In this document: piece after piece, positions 26,401 to 35,715 of the stretch
How the letters are laid out: the number at the start of each line of letters is the position of its first letter
Numbering within the stretch: position 1 is the stretch's first letter
Origin: Hepsetus odoe
Taxonomy: Eukaryota > Chordata > Actinopteri > Characiformes > Hepsetidae
Direction of reading: 5' to 3'
DNA: 64,000 nucleotides
Assembly (NCBI GenBank): GCA_017165825.1
Contig: CM029370.1
Span: forward strand, 25,113,047-25,177,046
The notes under the pieces: generated by a model
Database searches by the model: none
Seen by the model: only the letters and a program-made list of their open reading frames with translations
Told to the model about the DNA's origin: nothing
Position numbers and translations under genes: made by a program

Positions 26401-29400
26401 AAGCTCTGCACACCGCTTGGGAAAGCTCAGGGACTATGTGTTTTGCTTTCAAAAGCATACAAGGAGATTAATTTTGGATTTCATATCTGAAATAATCTAC
26501 TATTTTGTTAAAATCCCTGGACATTCAGCTCCAAAAATCTAAGGATTTTTGAGCCTGCCAAGAGGACAATGCCTGTCAGCCACCCAAGTGACAACTGTAC
26601 AACCAGAACCCCGGATTTGTACTTGTTCTACTTTTCGGTGATGGTGGTGGAGTTTATCCTGGCTCTTCCTTTGAATATTTCGGTGATGTATATCTTCATC
26701 TTTAAACTCAAATTCTGGAAATCGAAGAGCAACAACGTTTACTTGTTCAATCTCGTGCTGGCTGACATCCTGCTGCTTATATGTTTGCCATTAAGGGCCG
26801 AGAGCTTTCTGAAAGGAGAAAGACGCAGTGAAAACAGAACAAAGTGCATGGCCATTCTCTTTCTCCTGTTCATAAATCGAGGAGCCAGCATTGCCTTTTT
26901 GACCATTATTTCCATTAATCGCTACTTCAGTGTGGTGCATCCTGGGCTGAAAAAACCCCACAGCGTTCTGAAACAATCCTTCCTAATCTCTGGAATTATC
27001 TGGGTTGTGTTACTCCCGATGACCATACCCATCATGCTGAAGACCTATGAGTGCTGCAGTAATGACGAGGTTGTGGAAGACAACATTGTTATCGACGTCC
27101 TCAGAGAGCTTGTGTTTTTCAGTCAGGTACTGATCCCTTTCACAGTCCTGGTCTATTGCACAGTGCGCATCACCAACCGGCTAAAGATGAAGACAGTGGG
27201 CGACAGGACCAAGCTGAAAAAGGCAATGTTTCTGGTCATCTCAGTCATGCTGGTCTTTTCTCTCTGTTTTTTACCTTCTTTCATATCAAGGATGGTGCTG
27301 GTGATTCTGAGAGAAGTGGAATTACCCAGAGCAGAGGAAATCACAGTGCAAGTTTATGATGGCCTTATGTGTCTTTCCTATGTGGATTGTTTATTGGACC
27401 CCATTGTGTACTGTCTCAGCAGCACAAAGTTCAAAGACTTGTATATATCAACCTTTCTTCCATTTCTAATTAAGAAAACAGAAAATGAGTGCACGTTATA
27501 ATTTATCAAACCTAAAACACAAAAAATGTCTGCAAAAAAACTGCTGTAACACATTGCTGTAATTTAAAACAAAGTCATTTCAATGTTTTTTTTTTTGTGT
27601 TTTTTTTTTATTGCCAGTGAGTGCTTTCTGTAATCTTATTATACATAATGCAAACATGCTGATCTCATTCGCTAACAAGGGATTTCATTGTACATTTTAC
27701 ATGTAAATGTTTGGTTTTGATGGTTGATCACAGAAATTATACATAGGGATACACATGGCATATAGTAAAACTTAAAAAGCTTTTCCATTTCCAGTTCTTC
27801 CATTTTTATTCTTGTATAACATATAATTTCTGTGATAGATACTGCTTTTAGTGCCTGTTGTTTTTGGCATTTTTATACAGTATATATAATTGTATATATC
27901 ATTACATTAGCTATGTTTATGAGTGAAGTGCCCATTAAAAGCACAGCATAACTATGTAGATGTGTGAAAGTTATCACTGGGTTTCAGGATAAAAAATATT
28001 TGACCATATTATCATGTTGTAGTTGTAATTTGCTATCAGAAGATCTTGAGGTTGTTTTCTCACTAAAGTTTCCATGCACTTGTAAAGATTCTGCGGATGT
28101 TGTTGTTAAATCCTGTTTAAGTAGACCATGGCCACCCACAGAGCATAAATGTTCCAAAAAAAAGTATCTTTGGTTTACAATTTTTAATTTCTTCTTGATT
28201 AGTGTAATAGCTTAATTAATTATGAATTATAAATGGTAAAATAAATAGATACTATCAGGTTCTAAGCAGGATAATTCAGAGGTGGATGCTTTCTCCCACC
28301 ACTTGTCATTCTCCAGTGTTGAGGGACATTTGGTAAAGTATATTAGATTTGAACGCACCATTTTTGAGAAATAAAAGGTGCAGTCACACCAAGGCTTCAT
28401 AAAGGGCCTAGAAATTTGTGAAGCTCATTTGTGGGAATTAAGTGTCTAATTCATAGCCTGCTCTAAGTTTGCTTATTCAGACCACATTAAACAGCTGCAG
28501 GTCAAAAAGACCTCATGGCAAATTTCTGCAAGTAGGAGCAAGTGCTTATACACAGTAGAGACATTTATGGCATTTAGCAGACTTCCATTCCCAGAATACT
28601 AGGACAGTCCTCCTGGAGCAATTTTGGGTTAAGGGTCTTGCTCAGGAACCCAATGGTGGTAGTGCTGGAGGGGGAATTTTAACCTGCAAACTCTTGGTCC
28701 ATAGGAAAGTATCCTACCACTAGACCGACACCACCCAGACAGACAAATATCACATGACTGTGACTAAATGACCAGAAAAATTTTGTCATTTAAATTAATC
28801 TTGTTACACTTACTAGATTCATGTGCTGGTTGAGAAACACAAACTGCATCTTCACACTCTAATCCCGCAACAGTAATCTCACTGTTAGAGGGGTTCTTTA
28901 AGGAATCTAGCAGACCATCAACTTGAATGCTTGGATCTATTTCAGAAATCTGTCCAGATGAATGGTCCTGCCATTGAGTCAGGAAAGCAGGAGATAACAT
29001 CAATCCTAAAACAGAACAGATGAATCTGACTGCACATAAACTGGACATCAGAACTACATATTAAAAAAAAAAAAGAAAAAAAAAAAAGAAAGGATGTTCC
29101 AAAATCTGTGAAAGGTTTCAGTTTTCTTTATCTATCTCTGACAGGCTGTTTTCCACCCTGAAACTAATTTCAATAATTGGGTCTGTATTGAGTCATTTAC
29201 CACAAGTCTCTGCAAGAAGCTCTATGTAATTAAAGTCAGTCAGGCAGGCATTTGCATGTGAATGAAGTGTTTAAGGTTGCCAAATATTTCCATGCTGAAA
29301 TATTACAGTTTAACAATATGCATATTTAGATTTTCACAAAAGAATTCCTACAGAATTTTGGACTGCAGCAGTCCAAAATATTTATAAACCTTTTATAAGC

Positions 29401-32400
29401 TTTATAAATATTGAAGACTGCACAGTGACATAAAAAGCACCAAGCTATTATTTATCACCTATTCCTCTTTGTGGAAAGAACTTTTGAAATGTTACACTTT
29501 AAATGTTTTTCACCAACAGTTCCAAGTCTACATGTGAAGCTTTTTCATAAGATGGGTACTTAATGAAACAAATAAATGATTTTCAGTATGATGCAAAACT
29601 CTTGAGCCATCCCTCATTTCTTCCTATTTTGCTTCCAAAGATCCAGATGTTTCTGTTTGTATCATATTTTTTATGTATTGTTAAGGAGCAGTTCTCCTGG
29701 CTTCCTGAAGGACAAAGTTTTTGTCTCTCATTTTCAGTCTAGTCCTTGTACCCGACCAAAAGCAAAAGCAGTGCAGGATCATGCAGACAGAAAAAGGAAC
29801 AAAATGAGGCCAACGTCCAACTAAGCACCTTCGAATGTCCTTTAAGAAGCCTGGAGAACTATTCCTTAAGATGACAAGAAAGTGTGCCTAAGAGAGTCTT
29901 ACCAAATACTGACTTTAAAACTGGTTAGAATGATCTAAACTGTTTGTTTTATAGACTCTATTTACATGTAGGTTTGCACCTTTTGCAATAAATCTGTGTA
30001 ATATTGTCTCGGTTTCCTAAAAAAAAAACTGAAATAGGTGTGGCTCAAAACATTCTTCCATGTTTTTTTTTCTGCCAGGAATATCTGCTCACCAATCTTC
30101 TGCTTTACTGCAATGCAAACATTTGGGTAAAGTAAGAGAAAGAAATCCTCTGTTACTGTAAGAATATTGAGAGCGGGCATGTCTAGTCATAAACCAGAAT
30201 CATCCATCAGTAACTGAATTATGAAAGAGTGACATGTGGCTTGAATTGTTGACTTTGGGTGAAACTATGTTAGGTGTTGTGGGGTTTTGGGTAGTTGGTT
30301 AAAGAAGAGAAGGGATTCAACTATAGTTGGAAGTGTTGAGTCTTCTACATGTTACTTTTTTCACAAGTAAAATTAGTTTTCCCCCCAAAAACTTGATAAA
30401 CATTAAAAAGTTGCCTCATGAAAAAATTCTGTCTTCACACCTTTTTTAAAGCATAAACTGAAGGTCATTACATGATTGTTTCGACAGTAAAAGATCTTGA
30501 AAAACTCTCTTAAGAGACATCTGCAGTATTAACAATTGACTAAATTGATTTTTTTTATCTATTTATTTTGCCAGGATAATTAGATCCACTTGCATCCTCC
30601 CTCAGATTGAACCAGATTGAACCAGATTGATACTTTTTATTATCCACAATTTTTAATTAGGAATGACTTTTTTTGGATATGACTAAAATTAAGCCAAACT
30701 GTAGAGATCCATCTTCTAAATTTGTTTTTTTGACCCCCTTAAAGCTTCCTTGCAGCCCCCAAGGGACCCCAGGCACCTAGTTTAAGAATGACTGATTTAG
30801 AAGGGCCATGTTACTTTTGCTGTGCTTTCAAGGCAGTTGCAAATACTGTATTTATCCTCTAATGCATTTATCAACTTCAAATCTTTCTACCCATAAAAGT
30901 TTCATATAGTACATATAGATTAAAAAAAATAAAGAAAAAATATGTATTAATAAACTTAAACAGCAATGGACAATCCAATACTGGTGGACTTCATTCTCAT
31001 ATATATTTGATGTGCACAAAATTTTAACAGGAAATCCTATCAGAGAAATTCTATTAACTGTTGGAAAGAATTTCGCATGTAATCTATGCTCTGCCAGAGT
31101 GATTCATACTTTAAATGATCTCCATGTTCACTTTTGGGAAGATCACACTGACCTGCTATGATGTAACGTGTCACTCATAGTAGTGAATTGCACAAGATTT
31201 ATCATTTCCTTCCTCGAAATGACAGTATTTCAAATACAAAGTATGTCTGACAGTTTTCCATTTAGTGTGTGTGTGTGTGTGTGGTGTGGTGTGGTGTGGT
31301 GTGTGTGTGTGTGTGTTTTCTTTGGAAAAGACGGCATCTTGAAACAGATGAAACCTGAGTGAAAAGACCTAGTCTGAGGTGAATCAGAGCAACTGTGGGA
31401 AGAATCATAGACACTGGCTTCTAAGCAGTCAGTCTCATTTTGTAGTTTGACCTTGCACCTAATAATGAGGTGTTAAACCGTAATCATGTGTCATGTTTTA
31501 CTGACCTACCTGGGTTGATAAAAGATAAAAGCATGCTTTGCTCTTGAAGAACCTTCTGCATCTGCTTCATCTGAAGCTGTAAAAGCTGCTCCGACTGCAA
31601 AAGTCACAAGAAAGACACAAAACAAGCCTGGTGAAGTAGCCTTGCACTAGGCACAAAGGATTTTATTTTGTTTGCAGGCATGCACTAATCTCAGAGTATC
31701 CAGAAAGTTACTGGTTTTATTATCGGGGAAAATCTTATTTTGTGTTAAATTCTATGTCTTTCTTTGCTCTGTATTTATTTCATCCCCTTTTCTCCCAATA
31801 TTTTCTGATTTTTTGCTTTATTTTTTGCTGGTGATTTCTGGAAAGATTCACAATTGTTCCAGGTTTTCAGTAAAATGATTCACACTGCTTCCTTGACTCT
31901 TACAGCGGTAGAAATGGATTTGAGACCTTTTAGCCTGCTTCGCATTGTCAAAAATGTTTCATTTATGAGATCATTTCACGTTTCATTATTTAAATAGAAA
32001 GTATACATTTAATTAATTCAATTTTTAAAGCACTTTTTGACAACTATTTTTTTTAACAAAGGGCCAGTTAGTGTTGGACAGCTTTTTTTTTTTTACTAAT
32101 GATCTGGTATTAGTTTTCCACATACTTTAAGTGTCATATTATTGGTCTCAAATTTAGAGAAAACATCTGTATACTTTTTTATATTGTTTATTTCTTTAAG
32201 ATTTCTGTATTTTCAGACCCGTTGTGAAATATTGCGTTATGCAACATTGCATCTATATCACTATGAAAGTGACCATTTGTCATTGTGAAACACAGCACAC
32301 AGTGAACCACAATGAAATGCATTCTCTGCAGTTAACCCATACACAACATGCAGCAGGGGGCAGCTCTTTCCAGCACGCCGAGAGCAGTGATGGGGACGGT

Positions 32401-34204
32401 ACCTTACTCAAGAGAAACTCAGTGCAACCCACTTGTCCGGGATTCAGACCCATCCCATCCTCAGGCCTGGTAACTAACCACTATGCCGGTGCTGCCCCAC
32501 TATAATGGCAGTGTCACAGCTGCACTGTAAATCATCAATTTCCCAAATAGTGCCTGCTCACTGGTGGTACTGTGGGGGTGCTCACCATTAATGAACAGGG
32601 TAAAAGAGATAAATAAAAAAAAGAGAAAGAAAGAATACAGGCTGTAATCATGAACTACAAAGTGCACATACATCAGATTATCAGTGGGGATAATAAAAAA
32701 TACTGAGATTTTGAAAAGATAAGTGTCAGTTCATGTACATATTAAGTGGTGGTAAGTATCCTTTCAGAGAATTGGGACCAGAAGATGAAGAGATCACACA
32801 GCTATGGGTTCCATCAAGTTGTGGTCATGGCTAAATGCTGTACGCATTTGTGGTACGTCCTCAGATATAATATTGGTAAATGGTGTTGTACTTTATGGGG
32901 TAAAAATAAATATCACACACTAATGTTACACAGCACAACACGCCCTGGAAAAATATAATCACATGTCAGAAAATATGCAAAGCAGGCAAAAAAAAAATTA
33001 TTATTTCTAAAAGTATCCAGACACTAGCTCTAAATGTTGAGACCAATAAAGTGTAAAGTACAGTCTGGTGCTGTAGAAAACTAATACCACGTTTTATAGG
33101 CCAGATATGTGGTATTTATGGTACTTTGCAGAATTTACTGCAACAATGACATCTAATGGTGGTCTAATGAATACAGTGATTGATGAAGATCGAGGAAAGC
33201 AAATCAAGCTATATTTGTGAATATATTTGGGAATCATTAGGTAATGTGAACATCTATTATTTAATTATGTTTTTTTTCCCCCAAATTATATAAGAATAGT
33301 TTATCAAAACTATACAAAATCAAAAAATACAAAGTAATCCACAAAAAAGGTCAATTTTGCAGGAAGAGATTGACAAATAGGTTGTTTTTTTTTTTTTTTT
33401 AATATGAGTCTTTTCTAATAAGCACACCAAATGCCACTATGCTATTGCTTCCATTTTACTAATAATACCTGTATTTTAGACCATAAAGATCTCAAAAGGA
33501 AGAGGAAGAGAGTGTAAAATTAGGAATTAATTAATTTAAATCCAAGGATTGGATGCTTGGGCATGGATTAAAATTTGTCTTGGATTAGCTGTAATTCTGA
33601 AAGTGTCTTTTTGACATTGTGAAACACAGCACACAGTGAAACCCAATTAAATGCATCATTTGCTTTTCATCCACACATACACACACAGTGCAGCAGGGGA
33701 CAGCTATTTAAAGCACCCTGGGAGCAGTGAAGGGGACAGTACCTTGCTCAAGAGTACCTCAGGGCAACCTACTGATTTGAAGTTCAGCTCCTATGGTGAT
33801 TCTTGACTAAAGTGCCTCATAGAATGCATGCAATAGCTTTGGTATTGTATGTGGTTGATCACATACAATATTGTCAGACAGTATCTGAGGACCATGTTAT
33901 GAGCAGGTCTGTAACACTGGACACTGACCTCCTGAGGCAGCCTGTGGCCTTTCAGATGTTGACAGCTACATTGGGGCAGCGCCACCTGCTGGACAACTCC
34001 TTGGGTCACTGCTTCTAAAGTAGAAACTGGGCATAATCCTACAGCAGGAGCATTTTCTTCTTTTTCATGGTTCTGTCCAAGACCTTCCATACCGGTGGTA
34101 CTTAAGATGGAGGTCAGAGGAGACCCATTTGTCTTCAGCTCCAAATTGCTCTCAGGTTCCACTGGGGTAACAGACAGCCCAGTATTGGGTATTTTTGCTG
34201 ACAT
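12061..34204 (-). CDS. tcp10: t-complex 10 / CPAP-like centriolar protein, 17 coding exons, 1061 aa
   Basis: Coding exons in transcript order (plus coordinates): 34204-33986, 31594-31510, 29005-28814, 25374-25233, 24512-24419, 23804-22697, 21943-21829, 21345-21249, 20898-20683, 15735-15678, 15567-15479, 15387-15250, 14403-14302, 14214-14074, 12678-12594, 12471-12351 and 12244-12061. All phases match and total 3186 nt with TAA. Domains: short N-terminal coiled segment (about 74-100); RPICPGLKEKTFEDLVEQQ block (about 213-231) like the CPAP tubulin-binding region; long Ser/Asp/Glu-rich exon (245-613); coiled coil (about 680-740); C-terminal TCP10/G-box beta repeat with several F/Y-PDG motifs (about 880-1030). 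CPAP (CENPJ) controls centriole length, and its G-box binds STIL. This gene is probably the TCP10 paralogue because it lies beside unc93a, ttll2 and gpr31; function is inferred from the family. The ATG follows an acceptor at 34210, so a 5' untranslated exon lies upstream. Confidence 0.85.
13277..13467 (-). repeat. tRNA-derived SINE, family A
   Basis: Reverse-oriented copy: tail 'acatttgcagcatttagc', body 'gggttaagggtcttgctcagggacccagtggtggtagtgcc', then the reversed B box (gggatttgaacct) and 'ccactagaccacc'. It lies in the tcp10 intron between exons 14214-14074 and 12678-12594. Confidence 0.85.
14948..15075 (-). repeat. L2-like interspersed repeat fragment with (CTGA)n end
   Basis: 'ggtgtgtccccgtccttcaccctgtgtgagctgggatgg' and 'ccctaattaggataagcgg' are standard fish repeat phrases. 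The copy ends in about five gact units. Confidence 0.65.
18897..19318 (+). repeat. two family-B SINEs in tandem
   Basis: The first copy (about 18897-19060) starts 'gggacagtggtggcgtaatggttaagg'. A second full copy (about 19063-19318) starts 'ggggcagtggtcgcctggcagttaggg' and ends with 'cataataataaaaaaaagtccctttcacttt'. The first breaks off at the 'aaattcagagg' point where the second begins. Confidence 0.8.
20006..20310 (+). repeat. non-LTR retrotransposon 3' fragment (reverse transcriptase tail)
   Basis: Encodes a damaged version of the MDRIRNE...FGDKVREARLRWFGHVQRRDED...RRFMDVV-type tail typical of teleost LINE reverse transcriptases; a better copy is at 34830-35715. The frame is shifted, and the short phrase 'gaagaccaaagaa' is duplicated within it. 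Confidence 0.75.
20903..20963. repeat. (CA)n microsatellite abutting a tcp10 splice acceptor
   Basis: About 60 bp of CA with two CG interruptions. On the tcp10 strand it reads (GT)n and ends only 4 nt before the acceptor AG at 20899-20900. Confidence 0.95.
21435..21640 (-). repeat. degraded DNA-transposon fragment (Tc1/mariner-like DDE tail)
   Basis: On the minus strand a short frame gives FPDLSLIEHLWNVLDKLVSS, which resembles the PDLNPIEHLWD signature near the C-terminus of Tc1-type transposases. The surrounding frame is short and broken. The family is inferred from this signature alone. Confidence 0.5.
22463..22578 (-). repeat. truncated SINE, family B
   Basis: 'aaagtgactatttgtcattgtaagcacacagcacagcac' and 'atttaacccacacacaccgtgcggtagc' are the reversed 3' half of family B. 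The tRNA-like head is missing. Confidence 0.7.
22697..23804 (-). other. tcp10: large acidic/serine-rich central exon of tcp10
   Basis: A 1108-nt exon (residues about 245-613) with no recognised fold. It contains acidic Ser clusters such as SSFSDSTSEDD, LDLSDEDYASDAPSE and LSSSEESSDSELRSISWSES, and basic stretches such as RKGDGRSRSGK. It looks disordered and rich in casein-kinase-like sites; it resembles the central region of CPAP in composition only. Confidence 0.75.
24581..25086. mobile_element. 506 bp palindromic MITE (Tc1/mariner-type, TA target site)
   Basis: The two ends are identical inverted repeats (cagtactgtgcaaaag... and ...cttttgcacagtactg). The similarity runs inward for roughly 230 bp on each side, so almost the whole element can fold back. 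It is flanked by TA on both sides (24579-24580 and 25087-25088), the target duplication expected for Tc1/mariner elements. There is no transposase frame. It sits in the tcp10 intron between exons 25374-25233 and 24512-24419. Confidence 0.88.
25085..25124. repeat. (TGTA)n/(TA)n microsatellite
   Basis: tgtatgtatgtatgta followed by a run of ta directly at the right edge of the MITE. The repeat may have been the insertion target or may have grown from it. Confidence 0.9.
26569..27501 (+). CDS. gpr31: GPR31-like class A G-protein-coupled receptor, intronless, nested in tcp10
   Basis: 310 residues in one exon. Seven hydrophobic helices are visible. Marks are: Asn9 glycosylation site (NCT); NLVLAD in TM2 (61-66); Cys93 before TM3; NRY at 117-119 in place of DRY; Cys162/163 in loop 2; CFLP (233-236) instead of CWxP in TM6; DPIVY (277-281) in TM7. 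The phrases RYFSVVHPGLK and CFLPSFISR are closest in my memory to the GPR31/OXER1/HCAR branch. Mammalian GPR31 is described as a receptor for 12(S)-HETE; ligand and coupling here are inference. It lies on the opposite strand inside the tcp10 intron between exons 29005-28814 and 25374-25233. GPR31 is also a neighbour of TCP10/UNC93A genes in human. OXER1-like identity is the main alternative. Confidence 0.75.
   Translation: MPVSHPSDNCTTRTPDLYLFYFSVMVVEFILALPLNISVMYIFIFKLKFWKSKSNNVYLFNLVLADILLLICLPLRAESFLKGERRSENRTKCMAILFLLFINRGASIAFLTIISINRYFSVVHPGLKKPHSVLKQSFLISGIIWVVLLPMTIPIMLKTYECCSNDEVVEDNIVIDVLRELVFFSQVLIPFTVLVYCTVRITNRLKMKTVGDRTKLKKAMFLVISVMLVFSLCFLPSFISRMVLVILREVELPRAEEITVQVYDGLMCLSYVDCLLDPIVYCLSSTKFKDLYISTFLPFLIKKTENECTL
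27502..28557 (+). other. gpr31 3' region within the tcp10 intron
   Basis: AT-rich, no further coding potential with family resemblance. A candidate AATAAA occurs near 28238, but the true 3' end is not determined. Confidence 0.35.
28558..28737 (-). repeat. diverged SINE, family A
   Basis: 'tttatggcatttagcagac', 'gggttaagggtcttgctcaggaacccaatggtggtagtgc' and 'ctaccactagaccgacacc' are in the reversed family-A order. Confidence 0.8.
31266..31317. repeat. (GT)n microsatellite with GTGTG variant core
   Basis: Pure GT flanks a short block of four tggtg units. Confidence 0.95.
32258..32507 (-). repeat. tRNA-derived SINE, family B
   Basis: Reverse-oriented near-full copy: tail 'gaaagtgaccatttgtcattgtgaaacacagcacacagtg', body 'agcagtgatggggacggtaccttactcaag', diverged head 'aaccactatgccggtgctgcccc'. 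Confidence 0.85.
33600..33792 (-). repeat. tRNA-derived SINE, family B
   Basis: Reversed copy with 'cattgtgaaacacagcacacagtg', 'gggagcagtgaaggggacagtaccttgctcaagagtacctcagggcaacctactg'. It is truncated toward the tRNA head and lies in tcp10 intron 1, about 200 bp from coding exon 1. Confidence 0.8.
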
Positions 34205-34829
34205 CAGCCCTGCAGGTTAAAACATTTTGTCTGGGTAAGAGTGCCAAGACAGAAAGTGAAGCATTAATAATGCTGTAAAAGCAGACATAAGGTGGCATTT
34301 CTGACTGAAAGAGCCCCTCACATAAAACAAAATCACCCAAACAAGCCCACAGTTTCAAGCAATAGCCCATGCAAAATATAAATCTTGTTTACGGCCTAGT
34401 AAACACTGAACTACAAAAAGAGCATCATACCTGTCCTCCAGTGTTTCTTGACAAGCCTCCACAGCCGTTTCTAACCCTAGTTTCTTTTATCTTAGCTGCT
34501 CTTCCTGTAGTTATAGTAACTGTAAACAGTGCACATAGAAACACTGACAGACTACAACTGTCCTTTCACTATTAGTGTCCATACAGGAGACAGAAGCCTG
34601 GGGAAATGGGCAGATGACACTTCCATACTTCGAACAATTGTGCTCTTTTAAAGATAAAGTTTATTAACTAGTTTTTTGTCAATAAAAAAGCCCATTTAAG
34701 TGTCTAGTGTCACTTTTTTGTATTGGCTATTTAACCAAAGAACTGAATAGTCATCAGTGTTGAGTGTTGTTCTATATTAAGATGCACATAGATAGTTTAA
34801 TTCAAAGATCGAATCTAGTCTAATTTTAG

Positions 34830-35715
34830 ACTGATGATATTGTGATCTGCGGTGAGAGTAAGCAGCAGCTTGATCTGAGATCTGCTCTACAGAGGAGAGG
34901 ACTTAAAGTGAGTAGGTCAAAGACAGAATACATGAGTGTGAATGAAAGGGAGGAAAGTGGAGTGATTAGGATGCAGGGAGTAGAGGTGACAAAGGTGGAG
35001 GAGTTTACATACTTGGGATCAACAGAAGAGAGTGCAGGCAGGTTGGAATGGGTGGAGAAGAGTGGCTGGGGTGATATGTGACAGACGGGTACCAGCTAGG
35101 GAAGGGAAAGTTTACAGGACAGTAGTGAGACCAGCTATGTTGTATGTGGGTGGCAGTGGTCTAGTGGTAGTGCTTGCCTCTGGACCTATGGCTCAAGAGG
35201 TCCCAGGTTCGAATCCCACCTCTGATACTACCACCACTGGGTCCCTGAGCAAGACCCTTAACTCCAGGGGGACTGTTCCTGTAATTAGGACATGGATAAG
35301 AGTGTCTGTTAAATTCTGCAAATGTATGGGTTGGAGACAGTGGCACTGATGAAAAGACAGGAGGTGTCAGAGTTAAAGATGATGAGATTTTTGTTGGGTG
35401 TGAAGAGGATGGACAGGATTAGAAATGAGTATGTTAGAGGGACAGCTCAGGTTAGATGTTTTGGAGACAAAGTTAGAAAAGCAAGGTTGCGTTGGTTTGG
35501 ACATGTTCAGAGGAGAGATGAGGATTATATTGGGAAGAGGATGCTGAGGATGGCAGGAAAGAGGAAAAGAGGAAAAGCAAAGAGGAGGTTTTTGGACGTG
35601 GTGAGAGAGGACATGCAGGTGGTCAATTTGAAGGAGGAAGATGCAAAGGACCAGAAGAAATGGAGACAGGTGATCCACTGTGGTGACCCCTAAACGGGAG
35701 CAGCTAAGAAAAGAA
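34830..35715 (+). repeat. non-LTR retrotransposon reverse-transcriptase 3' fragment
   Basis: Frames encode ISDDIVICGESKQQL (palm-like end), then RRGLKVSRSKTEYMSVNERE, VEEFTYLGST, AGWNGWRRVAGV, YRTVVRPAMLYG and, after an insertion, RMDRIRNEYVRG, RLRWFGHVQRRDEDYIGKR and a final QVIHCGDP. This is the standard C-terminal part of a teleost LINE reverse transcriptase. It is interrupted by a family-A SINE at 35147-35322 and by frameshifts, so it is dead. It lies upstream of tcp10. Confidence 0.85.
35147..35322 (+). repeat. SINE family A inserted into the LINE, with target-site duplication
   Basis: Head 'ggcagtggtctagtggtag', intact B box ggttcgaatcc and body 'accaccactgggtccctgagcaagacccttaac', with a shortened tail. 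The six bases tgtatg at 35141-35146 are repeated at 35323-35328, and the interrupted LINE reads through when the SINE is ignored. Confidence 0.88.

Larger units (their letters stand above)
24419..34204 (-). other. tcp10: tcp10 N-terminal exons, including the tubulin-binding-like block
   Basis: Exon 34204-33986 starts MSAKIPNTGLSVTPVEPES. Exon 31594-31510 is a Q/L/M-rich amphipathic helix (SEQLLQLQMKQMQKVLQEQS). Exon 29005-28814 starts LMLSPAFLTQW. Exons 25374-25233 and 24512-24419 together give NPEDRPICPGLKEKTFEDLV. Weak donors are used at 25232 (gttatg) and 33985 (gtggcg). The exons still join in frame and in family order. Confidence 0.75.

Noticed and set aside
35373..35678. 101-codon minus-strand frame
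   Set aside because: Antisense of the LINE reverse-transcriptase fragment.
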